42,279 bases of DNA from Bdellovibrionia bacterium (GTDB taxonomy: Bacteria; Bdellovibrionota; Bdellovibrionia; Bdellovibrionales; JAGQZY01), in assembly GCA_030424665.1 (NCBI GenBank), contig JAUHWN010000015.1:1-42279 (forward strand), in the 5' to 3' direction. The position numbers and the translations under genes are program-made. Positions within the stretch are counted from its first letter, which is position 1. Each line of letters begins with the position of its first letter. The notes beneath the pieces are model-generated. The model saw only the letters and a program-made list of their open reading frames with translations, made no database searches and was not told the DNA's origin. This document shows, piece by piece, positions 8,677 through 18,531 of the stretch.

Positions 8677-9597
8677 CTAATTGGCCCCCTGACTAGCCGA
8701 CCAACCATCGTTAATTCCTCGAACAGTGAGAAACGAGCCAAGAGCACCAATAAGAGCACCGCCTAACACAAACAAGAAAATGAAACTGTAATCGAAAAAC
8801 TGCATTGTTTCTGATAGCCGCGCAAGAACAGCCGATTGACTGATGATTGCTTTGGCCCAGCTGAATAGGAAAAAACAAATAAACAAACCTATGGCTGATG
8901 TAAGTGCCCCAGTAACAAATCCTTCGAAAACAAAGGGCAGGCGAATACTAAACCGAGTTGCCCCCACGAGCTCAAGGATTTCGATTTCTTCTTTTCTACT
9001 GGAAATCGACGAACGAATTGAATTGCCTATGATAAACAGGGAACCTACCAAAAGAATTAAAATGACAACGATTCCACTCGTGGTAACTCCAGACACAAAG
9101 GCTGAATAGTTCTTAAGCCAAGATTGACCATATGAAACATCTTCGATTCCTTCGAAACTAGAAATCAAACTTGCCTGCTTAGTGAGAACTTCGTAACTTT
9201 CGGAGTTCTTGATCTGCTCTTTAAGAGTAATTTCGAAACTATTTGGAAGTGGGTTGGCATCTAAATTTTCACTCAGAAACTCCGGGGTTATGTCCTTGAG
9301 CTGATTGTTGAAAATCTGAAGGGCTCTTTCTTTACCCACGAATTCAACAGCCTTTACCGAATCCATTCCCTGAATCTTTTTTTCGAGAAGTGCAAAGTCG
9401 AGATCTTTATCATTCTCGAGGTAGGCTGTTAACTTTATATCCGTTCCCCACTGGGTCATAATTCGATTGACGTTAAACGATGTCACAAAAACAATTGCAA
9501 CAACTGTTAGTGTGGCACTGAGAATAGATAGTGTTGCGAATTGTATTCCTGTATGCTGCGCCCAAGTTCGAGCGTATGAGGACATGAGGTTTTTCAT
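8677..9597 (-). CDS. ftsX: cell-division protein FtsX, ABC permease-like
   Basis: 306 residues with the FtsX arrangement: short cytoplasmic N-terminus, TM1 (about 22-44), a large periplasmic domain (about 45-165; LTAYLENDKDLDFALLEKKI), and three more TM segments (about 170-195, 220-245, 265-290). The conserved cytoplasmic segment SSISSRKEEIEILELVGAT precedes TM3. FtsX links cytoplasmic FtsE ATPase cycling to the periplasmic activator; the envC-like partner is encoded directly downstream. The start overlaps the ftsE stop by one base. Confidence 0.95.
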   Translation of the reverse strand: MKNLMSSYARTWAQHTGIQFATLSILSATLTVVAIVFVTSFNVNRIMTQWGTDIKLTAYLENDKDLDFALLEKKIQGMDSVKAVEFVGKERALQIFNNQLKDITPEFLSENLDANPLPNSFEITLKEQIKNSESYEVLTKQASLISSFEGIEDVSYGQSWLKNYSAFVSGVTTSGIVVILILLVGSLFIIGNSIRSSISSRKEEIEILELVGATRFSIRLPFVFEGFVTGALTSAIGLFICFFLFSWAKAIISQSAVLARLSETMQFFDYSFIFLFVLGGALIGALGSFLTVRGINDGWSASQGAN

Positions 9598-10259
9598 TAT
9601 CTTGAATCCCTTACAATCTGACCGCCCGCCAACTCTATGACCCTTTTTGCTCTTCGCCTTACAAGCTCGTGATCATGGGTCGCGACAAAGACCGTGGTTC
9701 CTTGGGCATTTACCGACTCCAGAAGATCCATTATTTCTTCACTCAACTGAGGATCTAGATTTCCAGTGGGCTCATCGGCGATAAGTACCCCGGGTTGGTG
9801 AATCAGCGCACGGGCAATAGCGACCCTTTGCTGTTCACCTCCAGAAATTTGTGCTGGATATTGATACTTCCTATGGGAAAGACCCAGTTGATCAAGAAGC
9901 TCATTCACTTTTTGATCGATCAGCTTTTGAGGGTGCCCCTTTACAGTGAGGGGTAAGGCTACATTTTCAGCCAAGGTTCGATCTTTCAGGAGTTTAAAGT
10001 CTTGAAAAACGACGCCAATTTTTCTGCGAAAGTATGCAACTGTATTGGCATTCAATTCATCAATGCTACTTCCCGAAACTCTAACCACACCGGAGCTTGG
10101 TTTGTCGTAAGCAGAAATCATGCGAAAGAGCGTAGTCTTACCTGCACCACTCGGCCCAGTCAAAAAAACAAACTCGCCTTTATCGATTTCGAATTCAATA
10201 TTTCTAAGGGCATGAACTGGCCCCAAATAGGTCTTATAGACATGGGAAAACTGTATCAT
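9597..10259 (-). CDS. ftsE: cell-division ATP-binding protein FtsE
   Basis: 220 residues, standard FtsE length. Walker A GPSGAGKTT (about 35-43), Q-loop VVFQDFKLL, signature SGGEQQRVAIARAL, Walker B VLIADEPTGNLD and H-loop ATHD are all intact. It forms the FtsEX complex that controls septal peptidoglycan hydrolysis. It starts 19 bases after the small conserved gene upstream and shares the TAATG junction with ftsX. Confidence 0.96.
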   Translation of the reverse strand: MIQFSHVYKTYLGPVHALRNIEFEIDKGEFVFLTGPSGAGKTTLFRMISAYDKPSSGVVRVSGSSIDELNANTVAYFRRKIGVVFQDFKLLKDRTLAENVALPLTVKGHPQKLIDQKVNELLDQLGLSHRKYQYPAQISGGEQQRVAIARALIHQPGVLIADEPTGNLDPQLSEEIMDLLESVNAQGTTVFVATHDHELVRRRAKRVIELAGGQIVRDSR

Positions 10260-10278
10260 TATTAGATTGTATCGAGGC

Positions 10279-10533
10279 CTAGAGCAATTGGCCAGAAACC
10301 AGCAGGTCTAGAATTTTTTGGTGCTGATATTTTACAGCGCTTTGAATGACTTCACTATGGGCTAGGAGCGGGTTGATATCGATCTGAGTGTAGGGAGTCT
10401 TAAAAGATCTAAGTACTGCTCCATTTTTGTAAACCCGACTTACAATATAGGGATTAGCAACGCCCCAGTCTTCAGTCTGAACATGGTAGTTTAATCCATT
10501 GTACGCAACATCAGTGTTAAATCCCTGTTCCAA
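10279..10533 (-). CDS. small conserved protein heading the ftsEX operon
   Basis: 84 residues, TTG start supported by AAAGGA 9 bases upstream. No signal peptide or membrane segment. The N-terminal half (NTDVAYNGLNYHVQTEDWG, NPYIVSRVYKNGAVL) resembles a short domain I recall from deltaproteobacterial and related genomes, usually read as NTxVxYxGxxYHVQTED; no function is known to me. It is the first gene after the promoter at 10651-10679 and lies 19 bases before ftsE, so it is co-expressed with the division genes. Confidence 0.75.
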   Translation of the reverse strand: MEQGFNTDVAYNGLNYHVQTEDWGVANPYIVSRVYKNGAVLRSFKTPYTQIDINPLLAHSEVIQSAVKYQHQKILDLLVSGQLL

Positions 10534-10650
10534 CTGAAAGATTCCTTTATCTCAAAAATAAGCTCCGTTTTTGAAGCTCGAAATTACAATATTTTTGTCA
10601 AAAAATTGGCCAATTTCAAGACCAAAATCGATCCCAAAATGGACCGATAA

Positions 10651-10679
10651 ATTATTGAAATAACCAAGCTTTTTGTCAA
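10651..10679 (-). promoter_or_regulatory. sigma70-type promoter for the ftsEX-envC-ctpA operon
   Basis: On the minus strand: TTGACA (10679-10674), 17-base spacer, AATAAT (10656-10651). The -35 is a perfect consensus, the spacing is ideal, and the -10 matches at five of six positions. It lies about 118 bases before the TTG start of the small gene at 10533. A second TTGACA (10601-10596, minus) in the leader has no matching -10. Confidence 0.6.
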
Positions 10680-10735
10680 AGAAATGCTGTCTTCAGCCGA
10701 TAAATAATTGTGGGGCTTAGAGTAGTGTGGATGTA

Positions 10736-12529
10736 ATGAAGGCTTTTTATAATACTGTTTTCGCTTTAGTAGCTTTAGTAATACTTTCGGCTTGTGGTGA
10801 CGAACCAAAGTCTGATGAAGTTCAATGCACAGGTGCTGCATCTTTTATATCAAGTGCCCCTCCGCAAACGCTGTCTGCTGAAACTTACTGCAGCACCCAA
10901 ACAAGCTATAGTCCAGCTCACACGATAACTGGTACCGCTAACTACGAGTATCGATCCAATGGAAATGGTGCAGTTGCTGGCCCCAATCCAATTCGCTATG
11001 CCGAAATTATGGTGAAAGATGCGAGTAACAATATCATTCAATGTGGTGAAACCGCGGCAGACGGGACTTTCAGTCTAAGTGTACCGCAAACTAGTTCTAA
11101 TTATACAATCTATGTGAATGCTCGGGCCGATAATTCAGTAGCGCGGGTTTACGTACTCGACAATCCCACAAACGAAAACCATTATTCGATTTCTGTCGAC
11201 TTTACTGCCGATGCTGACAAATCGGTGGGGACAATCACAGCGTCTGCTACGGGCACTCTTGAAGGGGGTGCTTTTAATATTTTTGATAAAATCGTAAGTG
11301 CCAGTAAGTTTTTGGTTGATGAAACAACCAATTGCAATGCCACCTATTCAGGTTGTGTCCCTTTTAATCCCCAAAGTGTTCCGATTGCTCAAACCTTTTG
11401 GACAAAGGGTTTTAATCCAGGTTCTTACGTTAATTCTGGACCAGTCAGCTACTACCTCACCGGACAAAATCAGCTCTTTATTCTGGGTGGAGACAATGGT
11501 GATGTCGACAACTCAGATACCGATCATTTTGATGACTCCGTAATAATTCACGAATACGGCCACTATATCGAAGACGTAATGTCTAAATCTTCAAGTCCCG
11601 GTGGTTTTCACAATGGAGACGCCATCATTGATGCTCGTCTCGCTTGGAGTGAAGGTTTTGCTAATTACTTTCAGGCGGCTGTTACAGGAATTCCTCAATA
11701 CAGAGACACTTCTGGTACTGCCGATGGTACCCCTGGACTTCTCTTTAATTTGAACCTCGAAGACGCTGGGGCCGGAGGACAAACTCGAATCAATTCGGAT
11801 CTTCCTATTAGAACCAACGAAGGAATTTTCAGAGAATTCTCAATCTCAAGACTTCTTTGGGATGTAACAGACACAAATAATGAAGATCCCGCAGAAGATG
11901 ACATCACTCAACCCTTTGCAGAGTTCTGGGCGATATTCACTGGCGGTTTTAATCAAAGTTCCAATAAATTTTCGAACATGGGGTACCTCCATGAATTACA
12001 GAATGCTCTCGGCGGTGCAGGAGATTGGAGTACGGTTCGAACTGCTGAAAAGCACATCGCCAATCGAGCAGAATATGCGACTCCTGCGGCTGCAACGACT
12101 AATAGCTGCCAAGTCACTGTCACAGATGACTCAGATAACTTTTCAGACAATGGACCCTTTAGTCTATCAAACCAGTTAGTATCAAATGACTTTTATGTTT
12201 ATGAGCATCCCGGAGGAGCTGTAAATATTGAGTTGAGCTATTCAACAAGCTCAACCAATCCAGCCGATCTTGATATCTACCTTTACCGAGAAAGTTACCG
12301 CTACGGAACGGCCTTGGCCTCAAGTGCAAATGAACTTTCAAGTGGTGCTACTAGTGGGGCTGAAACCATATCATTAAACTGTTTAGTTCAGGGAACCTAT
12401 ATCATAAATGTCATGCTCTACACCGGTTCTTCTACTTTGAAAGATAGTTTTGGCAATAGAAACAAAGTCATTAGCCCAGCGACTTACCAGCTTAAGGTGA
12501 ATGGCGACAACTATTGTTCAACGCTTTAG
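10736..12529 (+). CDS. lipoprotein zinc metalloprotease
   Basis: 597 residues from the ATG at 10736; the GTG at 10727 is an alternative adding three residues. The N-terminus MKAFYNTVFALVALVILSAC ends in a lipobox (LSAC-G), so the mature protein should be lipid-anchored, with acidic residues after the Cys. A carboxypeptidase-regulatory-like beta domain follows (about 50-160; AEIMVKDASNNIIQCGETAA). The catalytic core has HEYGH (HExxH) near residue 273 and a downstream SEGFANYF, giving a gluzincin-like third ligand. The C-terminal part (about 470-590) has a pre-peptidase-like beta sandwich (DLDIYLYRES). Divergent from the ftsEX operon. Substrate unknown; an exoenzyme acting at the cell surface is likely. 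Confidence 0.8.
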   Translation: MKAFYNTVFALVALVILSACGDEPKSDEVQCTGAASFISSAPPQTLSAETYCSTQTSYSPAHTITGTANYEYRSNGNGAVAGPNPIRYAEIMVKDASNNIIQCGETAADGTFSLSVPQTSSNYTIYVNARADNSVARVYVLDNPTNENHYSISVDFTADADKSVGTITASATGTLEGGAFNIFDKIVSASKFLVDETTNCNATYSGCVPFNPQSVPIAQTFWTKGFNPGSYVNSGPVSYYLTGQNQLFILGGDNGDVDNSDTDHFDDSVIIHEYGHYIEDVMSKSSSPGGFHNGDAIIDARLAWSEGFANYFQAAVTGIPQYRDTSGTADGTPGLLFNLNLEDAGAGGQTRINSDLPIRTNEGIFREFSISRLLWDVTDTNNEDPAEDDITQPFAEFWAIFTGGFNQSSNKFSNMGYLHELQNALGGAGDWSTVRTAEKHIANRAEYATPAAATTNSCQVTVTDDSDNFSDNGPFSLSNQLVSNDFYVYEHPGGAVNIELSYSTSSTNPADLDIYLYRESYRYGTALASSANELSSGATSGAETISLNCLVQGTYIINVMLYTGSSTLKDSFGNRNKVISPATYQLKVNGDNYCSTL

Positions 12530-12551
12530 ATTTAGGGAGGATTTTTTGCCT

Positions 12552-13196
12552 ATGGCGCAAAAAAGTGAGAAAAATCAAAATTGGATGGTTTTTGCTTTGG
12601 GAGTGTTTATTACGGCACTTATCGGTGTTGGGGCACACCTATTTGCATTTTCACAAGGGGTAATCAAAAGGGATATCGCCTCAGTTCCAACGAATTCACT
12701 GGTATCGAGCCATACCCTCAATTCGAAGTCTGCTTTTTCTAAAATGAGTAAACAAGACGTTCTCAAGGCACAGGCTCAAATACACCTTCATGCGAGAGCT
12801 AAAGTCCTAGGTCACATAAGCTCAAAAGTGGAAAAGCTCGAAAATAGTAATGAGGAGAAACTGGTTCTTAAAGGCATCGTCAACACCACAAAGGATATTC
12901 CGGAGCTTAAAGTTAAGTGGATTCTTGGTGAAGCTGCTGATGTTTTAGAGGGCGAGGAGGAACATAGTCTCTTAGATGTCAAAGCTGGTAAAGTCTATGA
13001 ATTCGTTATTGAGCTTGAAGAACAGGAACTCAATCAAAGAGTCTTTTTTCATGCCTACGAAGAAATCAATGGCGAAAACTATGGATACATCGATCAATTT
13101 AACAGCCGACCCAACGCAGGCAACTTAAACAAGGTTCACGCTCAATCAGTGAATGACTTTAAAATTGATATGAGTAAACAACGAGTCCAATTTTAA
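12552..13196 (+). CDS. single-pass membrane protein of unknown function
   Basis: 214 residues from the ATG at 12552, 22 bases after the metalloprotease stop, so probably co-transcribed. GGGAGG upstream could serve this ATG (11 bases away) or a TTG two codons earlier (12546, 5 bases away). One TM helix at about residues 11-33 (WMVFALGVFITALIGVGAHL) leaves about 180 residues outside. The outer part has a beta-rich segment (LVLKGIVNTTKDIPELKVKW; VYEFVIELEEQELNQRVFFH) that could be an FxLYD/DUF3426-type sandwich, but I cannot name a family. Ends 9 bases before the convergent nfu gene, with no visible terminator between. Confidence 0.65.
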   Translation: MAQKSEKNQNWMVFALGVFITALIGVGAHLFAFSQGVIKRDIASVPTNSLVSSHTLNSKSAFSKMSKQDVLKAQAQIHLHARAKVLGHISSKVEKLENSNEEKLVLKGIVNTTKDIPELKVKWILGEAADVLEGEEEHSLLDVKAGKVYEFVIELEEQELNQRVFFHAYEEINGENYGYIDQFNSRPNAGNLNKVHAQSVNDFKIDMSKQRVQF

Positions 13197-13205
13197 TATT
13201 CGCAA

Positions 13206-13769
13206 TTAACCGATCATTATTTCGATTTCGGGATCGAATTCGTCCTTTAGAATTCCGCGAATCGCTTCGAGGGTTCCAAACATCGAACTCGGACAGGAAC
13301 CACAGGCTCCTTGATACCTGACTTCCAGAATCTTCTCTTCGTTGTCATAGTCGAGAGCATCGAGGTCTCCGCCATCGGCCTGAAGAGCCGGGCGAATCGT
13401 TCGATCGAGGATTTCTTCAATTTGCTGAAGCTCTGGCGACAGTTGAGAACGATCTTTCTTTTTCTCTTCTTCAAGAACAAAGCTTGGATCGTGTACAGGA
13501 AGACGACTTTTTAAGACAGCAATGACGTTGTCTTTTAAATGTTGTGGGTCAGCCTCTTCTGCGTAGGTTACTGTCACAACATTTTCAAACATATGAAGCT
13601 GAATGACCCCTGACACTGCGAACAGGTCTTCGGCCAAACGCAAACCCTTTGTGTCATTTGGGCCCTCAAAGGTTGCCTTACCAGTCTCTTTGATAGCCTT
13701 GTTAACAACAAACTTAATGGCTTGTGGGTTTGGAGTTGGTAATGTTCGAACTAGAACGTCTTCTGACAT
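13206..13769 (-). CDS. nfu: Nfu-type Fe-S cluster carrier (N-domain + NifU C-domain)
   Basis: 187 residues. The N-terminal Nfu_N domain (about 6-92; RTLPTPNPQAIKFVVN, GLRLAEDLFAVSGVIQLHMF) is joined by an acidic/Lys linker to a NifU-like domain (about 113-185) with the cluster-binding CGSC, C156 and C159, in RYQGACGSCPSS. It receives clusters and delivers them to apo-proteins. Last gene of the SUF operon, immediately after the sufS stop. Confidence 0.92.
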   Translation of the reverse strand: MSEDVLVRTLPTPNPQAIKFVVNKAIKETGKATFEGPNDTKGLRLAEDLFAVSGVIQLHMFENVVTVTYAEEADPQHLKDNVIAVLKSRLPVHDPSFVLEEEKKKDRSQLSPELQQIEEILDRTIRPALQADGGDLDALDYDNEEKILEVRYQGACGSCPSSMFGTLEAIRGILKDEFDPEIEIMIG

Positions 13770-14987
13770 TTAAAAAAATCCTTTTGCTTTTACTAAAGCC
13801 TTCTTTAAAAGCTCCACCTCTTCGAGGGTATTATAAATCGAAAAAGAAGCCCTACAACTGGCAGTAACGCCAAGCCTTCTCATTAGAGGCTGGCAGCAAT
13901 GATGTCCAGTTCTAATAGCAATTCCCTCATTGTCAATGATGCTACCAATGTCAGAGGCGTGAATTCCCTTAATATTAAAAGAAAATATGGCTGACGAACG
14001 ATTTTTAGGGCCGTGGATCTCAATATCATCAATTTGGCCCAGTTCATCAAAAAGAGCCTTTATAAGCTCTTTGTTATGAAATTGAATCTGATCATAGCCG
14101 AGATTTTGAACAAATTGAACCGCCGTAGCCAGGCCAATAGCACCAGAAACGTTTGGCGTACCCGCCTCGAATCTCTGAGGGGCTTGAAGGTATTTTGACT
14201 CCTCAAAGTGAACTTCAGAGATCATGGATCCGCCCGTCTGATAGGGAGGCATTTCGTTGAGAAGACTCTCTTTAGCGTAAAGAACCCCAATGCCATAGGG
14301 ACCAAAAACTTTATGGCCAGAAAACGCTAGAAAGTCGCAATTCAAAGATTGAACATCAATAGGTTTATGGGAAGGCGTTTGAGCTGCATCCACAAAGACC
14401 TTTGCTCCATTGGCGTGGGCTTTTTCTGAAATCAACTTTATATCATTATCAGAACCAAAAACATTAGAACTCGACTGCATAGCGACGAGCTTAGTTTTTT
14501 TTGTAAGTAATTCTTCGAGTTTTACTAAGTCTAAATTTCCCTCTTCAGTAATCGGAACGACTTTAATTTTTAAAGACTTTTCTTGGGCAACAACTTGCCA
14601 GGGAATAATGGTGGAGTGGTGTTCTAACTCAGTTAAAAGTATTTCATCCCCAGCTTGTAAAAAATGGCGGGCGTAGGAGTAGGCCACTAAATTTGCTGAC
14701 TCGGTGGTACCCCGGGTAAATATGATCTCGTTGGGCGACTTGGCGTTTAAAAAACTAGCAATCGTTTCTCTTGCTTTTTCATAGTTCTCAGTTCCTTTTT
14801 GGCTCAGCCAGTGTATTCCCCTGTGAACATTTGAAGTTTCAAAACGATTATATTCGTTAACGCGATCGACAACCTTAGCCGCCTTAAGAGAAGATGCAGC
14901 GCTGTCGAGATAAACCAGAGGTTTATCATGAACCTTAATGTTGAGCTGAGGAAATTCGTTTCTAAGGGCCGTGCCAAGCAGACTCAC
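13770..14987 (-). CDS. sufS: SufS-type cysteine desulfurase
   Basis: 405 residues, group II desulfurase. PLP lysine K226 in FSGHKVFGPYGIG; catalytic cysteine C364 in RTGHHCCQPLM, which also has an extra adjacent Cys 365. It releases sulfur from cysteine as persulfide for the SufBCD scaffold. Two bases separate it from sufD. No sufE or sufU gene is present in the operon, so the sulfur acceptor must be encoded elsewhere or be SufB itself. Confidence 0.96.
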   Translation of the reverse strand: MSLLGTALRNEFPQLNIKVHDKPLVYLDSAASSLKAAKVVDRVNEYNRFETSNVHRGIHWLSQKGTENYEKARETIASFLNAKSPNEIIFTRGTTESANLVAYSYARHFLQAGDEILLTELEHHSTIIPWQVVAQEKSLKIKVVPITEEGNLDLVKLEELLTKKTKLVAMQSSSNVFGSDNDIKLISEKAHANGAKVFVDAAQTPSHKPIDVQSLNCDFLAFSGHKVFGPYGIGVLYAKESLLNEMPPYQTGGSMISEVHFEESKYLQAPQRFEAGTPNVSGAIGLATAVQFVQNLGYDQIQFHNKELIKALFDELGQIDDIEIHGPKNRSSAIFSFNIKGIHASDIGSIIDNEGIAIRTGHHCCQPLMRRLGVTASCRASFSIYNTLEEVELLKKALVKAKGFF

Positions 14988-14989
14988 AA

Positions 14990-16276
14990 CTAGATCTCCT
15001 CCAAATTAAAGCTTTTCAATTTCTTTGTAGCTGCATCGAGAAGGAGATTTTTAAACTCTTTATTAGGAAACTGCATAGGAATCTCTTTAATAAAACCCTC
15101 GGCGATCATTTTTGTCGCCTCAGCCCTGGGAATAGCCCGACTTTCTAAATAAAAAAGCTCCTCTGGATCTAATTGACCAACAGTTGCTCCGTGAGCGGCT
15201 TTGACATCATCGGCAAACACTTCAAGTTCGGGCTTGGTATTAACTTCTGCTCTTTCTGTCAAAACTAAGTTTTTATTGAGTTGAGATGAATCTGTTTTCT
15301 GTGCATCTTGGGCGATATAAACTCGCCCATTAAAAACAGCTTCGGACTGGTCATTGAGAAGGCCTTTATAGTTTTCTCGACTGATACTATATCCTTTATG
15401 GTGATTAATTGTCGTATGGTGATCGCTATGCTGATCACCTTCAATCACATAGGCTCCCAACAAATCGAGTTCGGCATTTTCTCCACATATATCGACTTCA
15501 ACATTGTTTCTACTCAACTTCGACCCAAGAGCCAAAGTCTGGTTATGCAAATAAGAATCTCTATCTAACTTAATACGTAAATTAAAGAACCCTAAAGAAG
15601 TCATATTATCGCCTTGCAGACTGGCCCGATTTAATCGAGCTCCTTTACCCAAGGCGGCGTAAAAAGTATTGTTTCGATAAACTCGACCCAATGTCGAAAA
15701 CTCTTCAAGGAGATCTAAACTTGTATTGGAATCCATCAATACATAGTTTCTGATTGAAGCCGTCGTGTAGCTATCCTGCTTATCATCACCTGAATTCTTA
15801 TGCATTAAGTGAAGGCTTTGTGACTGCTTCCCACTAATGTGAATAAAAACTCCATCTTCAAATTGCATTGAGTTTAAGGCTTCCAGAGGCTCGTCAGTTT
15901 CTGTAAATTTAGAAAATTGAACCTTGAAAAATTCTTTTGTTTTTTCTGGCCAATTAGAAAACTCAGACAATTTGAATACAGAAATTCCACTAGAATCCGA
16001 TATGTGAATGCTAATGGATCCATTCTTGAACCCTATGGTGTTAGCAGATGAAGCATGAGTTTGACCTTCACCACTCACAGTAGAATTAACAAAATCTACA
16101 TCTTTTAGAAAACCAAGGTTCGTATACTTGTAGCGCTCGTTCTTTTTAGTTGGCAGACCTTTTTGCTCTAAATACTGGAAGGACTTTTGTGCTTCCTCCA
16201 ATAAAAATCCAGGAAAACCCATGTCTTTTCTTCGCTTTTCGATATTTTCAAAACTCTCTTTAGAAAAGATCGCCAT
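14990..16276 (-). CDS. sufD: SufD, Fe-S scaffold subunit
   Basis: 428 residues. Beta-helix core with the SufB/SufD family C-terminal pattern (AEVNTKPELEVFADDVKAAHGATVGQ, ELFYLESRAIPRAEATKMI), including the conserved HG that precedes the cluster region. It forms SufBC2D with its neighbours. One-base overlap with sufC. The N-terminal 170 residues are the usual variable region. Confidence 0.95.
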   Translation of the reverse strand: MAIFSKESFENIEKRRKDMGFPGFLLEEAQKSFQYLEQKGLPTKKNERYKYTNLGFLKDVDFVNSTVSGEGQTHASSANTIGFKNGSISIHISDSSGISVFKLSEFSNWPEKTKEFFKVQFSKFTETDEPLEALNSMQFEDGVFIHISGKQSQSLHLMHKNSGDDKQDSYTTASIRNYVLMDSNTSLDLLEEFSTLGRVYRNNTFYAALGKGARLNRASLQGDNMTSLGFFNLRIKLDRDSYLHNQTLALGSKLSRNNVEVDICGENAELDLLGAYVIEGDQHSDHHTTINHHKGYSISRENYKGLLNDQSEAVFNGRVYIAQDAQKTDSSQLNKNLVLTERAEVNTKPELEVFADDVKAAHGATVGQLDPEELFYLESRAIPRAEATKMIAEGFIKEIPMQFPNKEFKNLLLDAATKKLKSFNLEEI

Positions 16277-17028
16277 TAATGCACCAACCAGTCGTAACCT
16301 TTTTCTTCGAGCTTATGGGCTAAGTTTTTATCACCGGTTTCTATAATCTTACCGTCCGCCAATACATGAACAAAATCTGGCTCAATATAATCGAGAAGCC
16401 TTTGATAGTGAGTGATTAAAACAATGGCATTATCTGAACTCTTGAGCTTGTTAACACCGTTAGCAACGATTCTAAGCGCATCAATATCTAGACCCGAATC
16501 AGTTTCATCGAGAAAGGCCACGCGAGGAGATAGAACGGCCATTTGCAAAATTTCATTTCGCTTCTTTTCTCCCCCAGAAAAGCCAACGTTGACTGGTCGG
16601 TCGAGAAAACTGGGGTTCATTTCTACGATTTCTATTTTCTTTTTTAATATCTCGTCAAACTGTTCTTCTGAAAGCTCTGAACTTCCCTGGTGTTTAACAA
16701 TTGAATTAAACGATGTTCGCAGAAATGTTCGATTAGAAACACCAGGAACCTCAACTGGATATTGGAAGGCGAGAAAAATCCCTTCTTTGGCTCTCTCATC
16801 GGGCTCCATTTCAAGGAGGTTTTTCATTTCGAAATTTATATCGTAGAGAACCTCTCCTGATGTGACGTCATAGGCAGGATGCCCGGCGATCACTTTAGAT
16901 AGTGTACTTTTTCCCGAACCGTTAGGGCCCATAATAGCGTGAACTTCTCCAGGCTTAACAGTCAAATTAAGGCCTTTTAAAACTGGCTTTTCGTCAACAT
17001 TCACCTTGAGATCTTTAATCTCTAACAC
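16276..17028 (-). CDS. sufC: SufC, ABC-type ATPase of the SUF complex
   Basis: 250 residues from GTG 17028. This start gives [11 protein letters not shown], the normal SufC N-terminus, and has GAGGAG 7 bases upstream; the in-frame TTG at 17043 would put that site inside the gene. Walker [10 protein letters not shown], signature [12 protein letters not shown], Walker [13 protein letters not shown] (the SufC-specific ETDSGLD) and LITHYQR are intact. ATP hydrolysis drives opening of SufBD for cluster assembly. Confidence 0.96.
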   Translation of the reverse strand: MLEIKDLKVNVDEKPVLKGLNLTVKPGEVHAIMGPNGSGKSTLSKVIAGHPAYDVTSGEVLYDINFEMKNLLEMEPDERAKEGIFLAFQYPVEVPGVSNRTFLRTSFNSIVKHQGSSELSEEQFDEILKKKIEIVEMNPSFLDRPVNVGFSGGEKKRNEILQMAVLSPRVAFLDETDSGLDIDALRIVANGVNKLKSSDNAIVLITHYQRLLDYIEPDFVHVLADGKIIETGDKNLAHKLEEKGYDWLVH

Positions 17029-17043
17029 TTTCAAACTCCTCAA

Positions 17044-18498
17044 TTATCCGATGCTATTTTCTAATTTCATTTCAATGAGTTTCACTGCTTCTACAGAAAA
17101 CTCTAGAGGCAACTCTTTGAACACTTCCTTACAGAAGCCGTTCACGAGAGTCGAGATCGCCGACTCTAGATCTAGCCCGCGTGATTGAAGATAAAATAGT
17201 TGATCTTCTGAAATTCTCGAAGTCGAAGCTTCGTGCTCAATGGTAGCTGTTTTATTTTTCACCTCGAGATAGGGATAGGTATTAGCAGAACACTTATCTC
17301 CAACGAGCATGGAGTCACATTGTGAATAATTTCGAGCATTTTCAGCCGAAGGAAGAATCTTAACCTGCCCTCGATAGCTATTTTTCGAAAAGTCAGTGGA
17401 AATCCCTTTAGAAATAATCGTACTCTTAGTGTTTTTTCCCACATGAATCATTTTCGTGCCCGTATCGGCTTGCATATGATCATGGGTCAAAGCCACCGAG
17501 TAAAAGGCTCCCTGGGAGTTTTCACCCTGAAGAATACAGCTCGGATATTTCCAGGTTATAGCCGAACCCGACTCAATTTGTGTCCAAGATATTTTAGAGT
17601 TTCGCCCAAGACACTTGCCGCGCTTAGTGACAAAGTTATAAATACCACCTTTGCCGTCTTTATCTCCAGTATACCAGTTTTGTACCGTCGAATATTTAAT
17701 TTCGGCGTCATCGAGAGCAACCAATTCAACTATGGCGGCGTGAAGCTGATTCTCATCCCGCATTGGTGCAGTACAACCCTCAAGGTAATTAACAAAACTA
17801 CCCTCATCAGCAACGATTAAAGTTCTTTCAAATTGCCCAGTTTCTTCGGCATTAATTCGGAAATAGGTTGAAAGGTCTAAAGGACAGGTCACACCTTTAG
17901 GGATGTAAACAAATGAACCATCGGTAAATACTGCGGCATTGAGTGCAGCAAAGAAATTATCTTTATAAGGAACAACTGAACCAAAATATTTTTTAACTAA
18001 TTCAGGGTGGTCCTTAACCGCCTCAGAGATCGAGCAAAAAATGACTCCGACTTCTTCTAATTGTTCTTTGTGAGTTGTAGCAATTGAAACACTATCAAAA
18101 ACTGCATCTACTGCTACTCCAGTTATTCGCTTCTGTTCAGAAAGAGGAATACCCAGTTTTTCAAAAGTTTTTATCAACTCAGGATCGAGTTCATCAAGAC
18201 TTTGGGGTTTGGCGTTTTCATCTTTTGATTTTGGTGCCGAGTAGTAAACGATGTCTTGATAGTCAATCTTCGGATAATTGAGATTCGCCCAGCTCGGCTC
18301 CTCTAAGGTTTGCCAATGGGCAAATGCCTTCAAGCGATACTCGAGAAGCCATTCAGGCTCCTCTTTTTTGGCCGAGATGATTTTGATAATTTCCTCATTC
18401 AGGCCCTTGCCAATGGAGTCCACCTCAATATCAGTGGTGAATCCATATTTGTATTCCCGATCCAACTCTTTAGGAGCTGAATTTGACTTGATCTCCAC
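17044..18498 (-). CDS. sufB: SufB, Fe-S scaffold core subunit
   Basis: 484 residues, normal SufB length. GTG start with GGAGA 8 bases upstream. Conserved blocks: [59 protein letters not shown], and near the end [20 protein letters not shown] with [20 protein letters not shown]. Cysteines and the C-terminal H/E set typical of cluster assembly are present. 33 bases after the rrf2 stop. Confidence 0.97.
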   Translation of the reverse strand: MEIKSNSAPKELDREYKYGFTTDIEVDSIGKGLNEEIIKIISAKKEEPEWLLEYRLKAFAHWQTLEEPSWANLNYPKIDYQDIVYYSAPKSKDENAKPQSLDELDPELIKTFEKLGIPLSEQKRITGVAVDAVFDSVSIATTHKEQLEEVGVIFCSISEAVKDHPELVKKYFGSVVPYKDNFFAALNAAVFTDGSFVYIPKGVTCPLDLSTYFRINAEETGQFERTLIVADEGSFVNYLEGCTAPMRDENQLHAAIVELVALDDAEIKYSTVQNWYTGDKDGKGGIYNFVTKRGKCLGRNSKISWTQIESGSAITWKYPSCILQGENSQGAFYSVALTHDHMQADTGTKMIHVGKNTKSTIISKGISTDFSKNSYRGQVKILPSAENARNYSQCDSMLVGDKCSANTYPYLEVKNKTATIEHEASTSRISEDQLFYLQSRGLDLESAISTLVNGFCKEVFKELPLEFSVEAVKLIEMKLENSIG

Positions 18499-18531
18499 TC
18501 AGTCATTCTCCATTCCGGGGGTTATTCGCAA

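Noticed and set aside
10584-10841. 85-residue minus-strand ORF between the small ftsEX-leading gene and the metalloprotease
   Set aside because: It overlaps the signal peptide of the metalloprotease, covers the ftsEX promoter, lacks a ribosome site and has low-complexity His/Lys/Leu composition.
16412-16846. 144-residue ORF antisense to sufC
   Set aside because: Ser/Arg/Phe-rich shadow of a strongly conserved gene, with no start signals.
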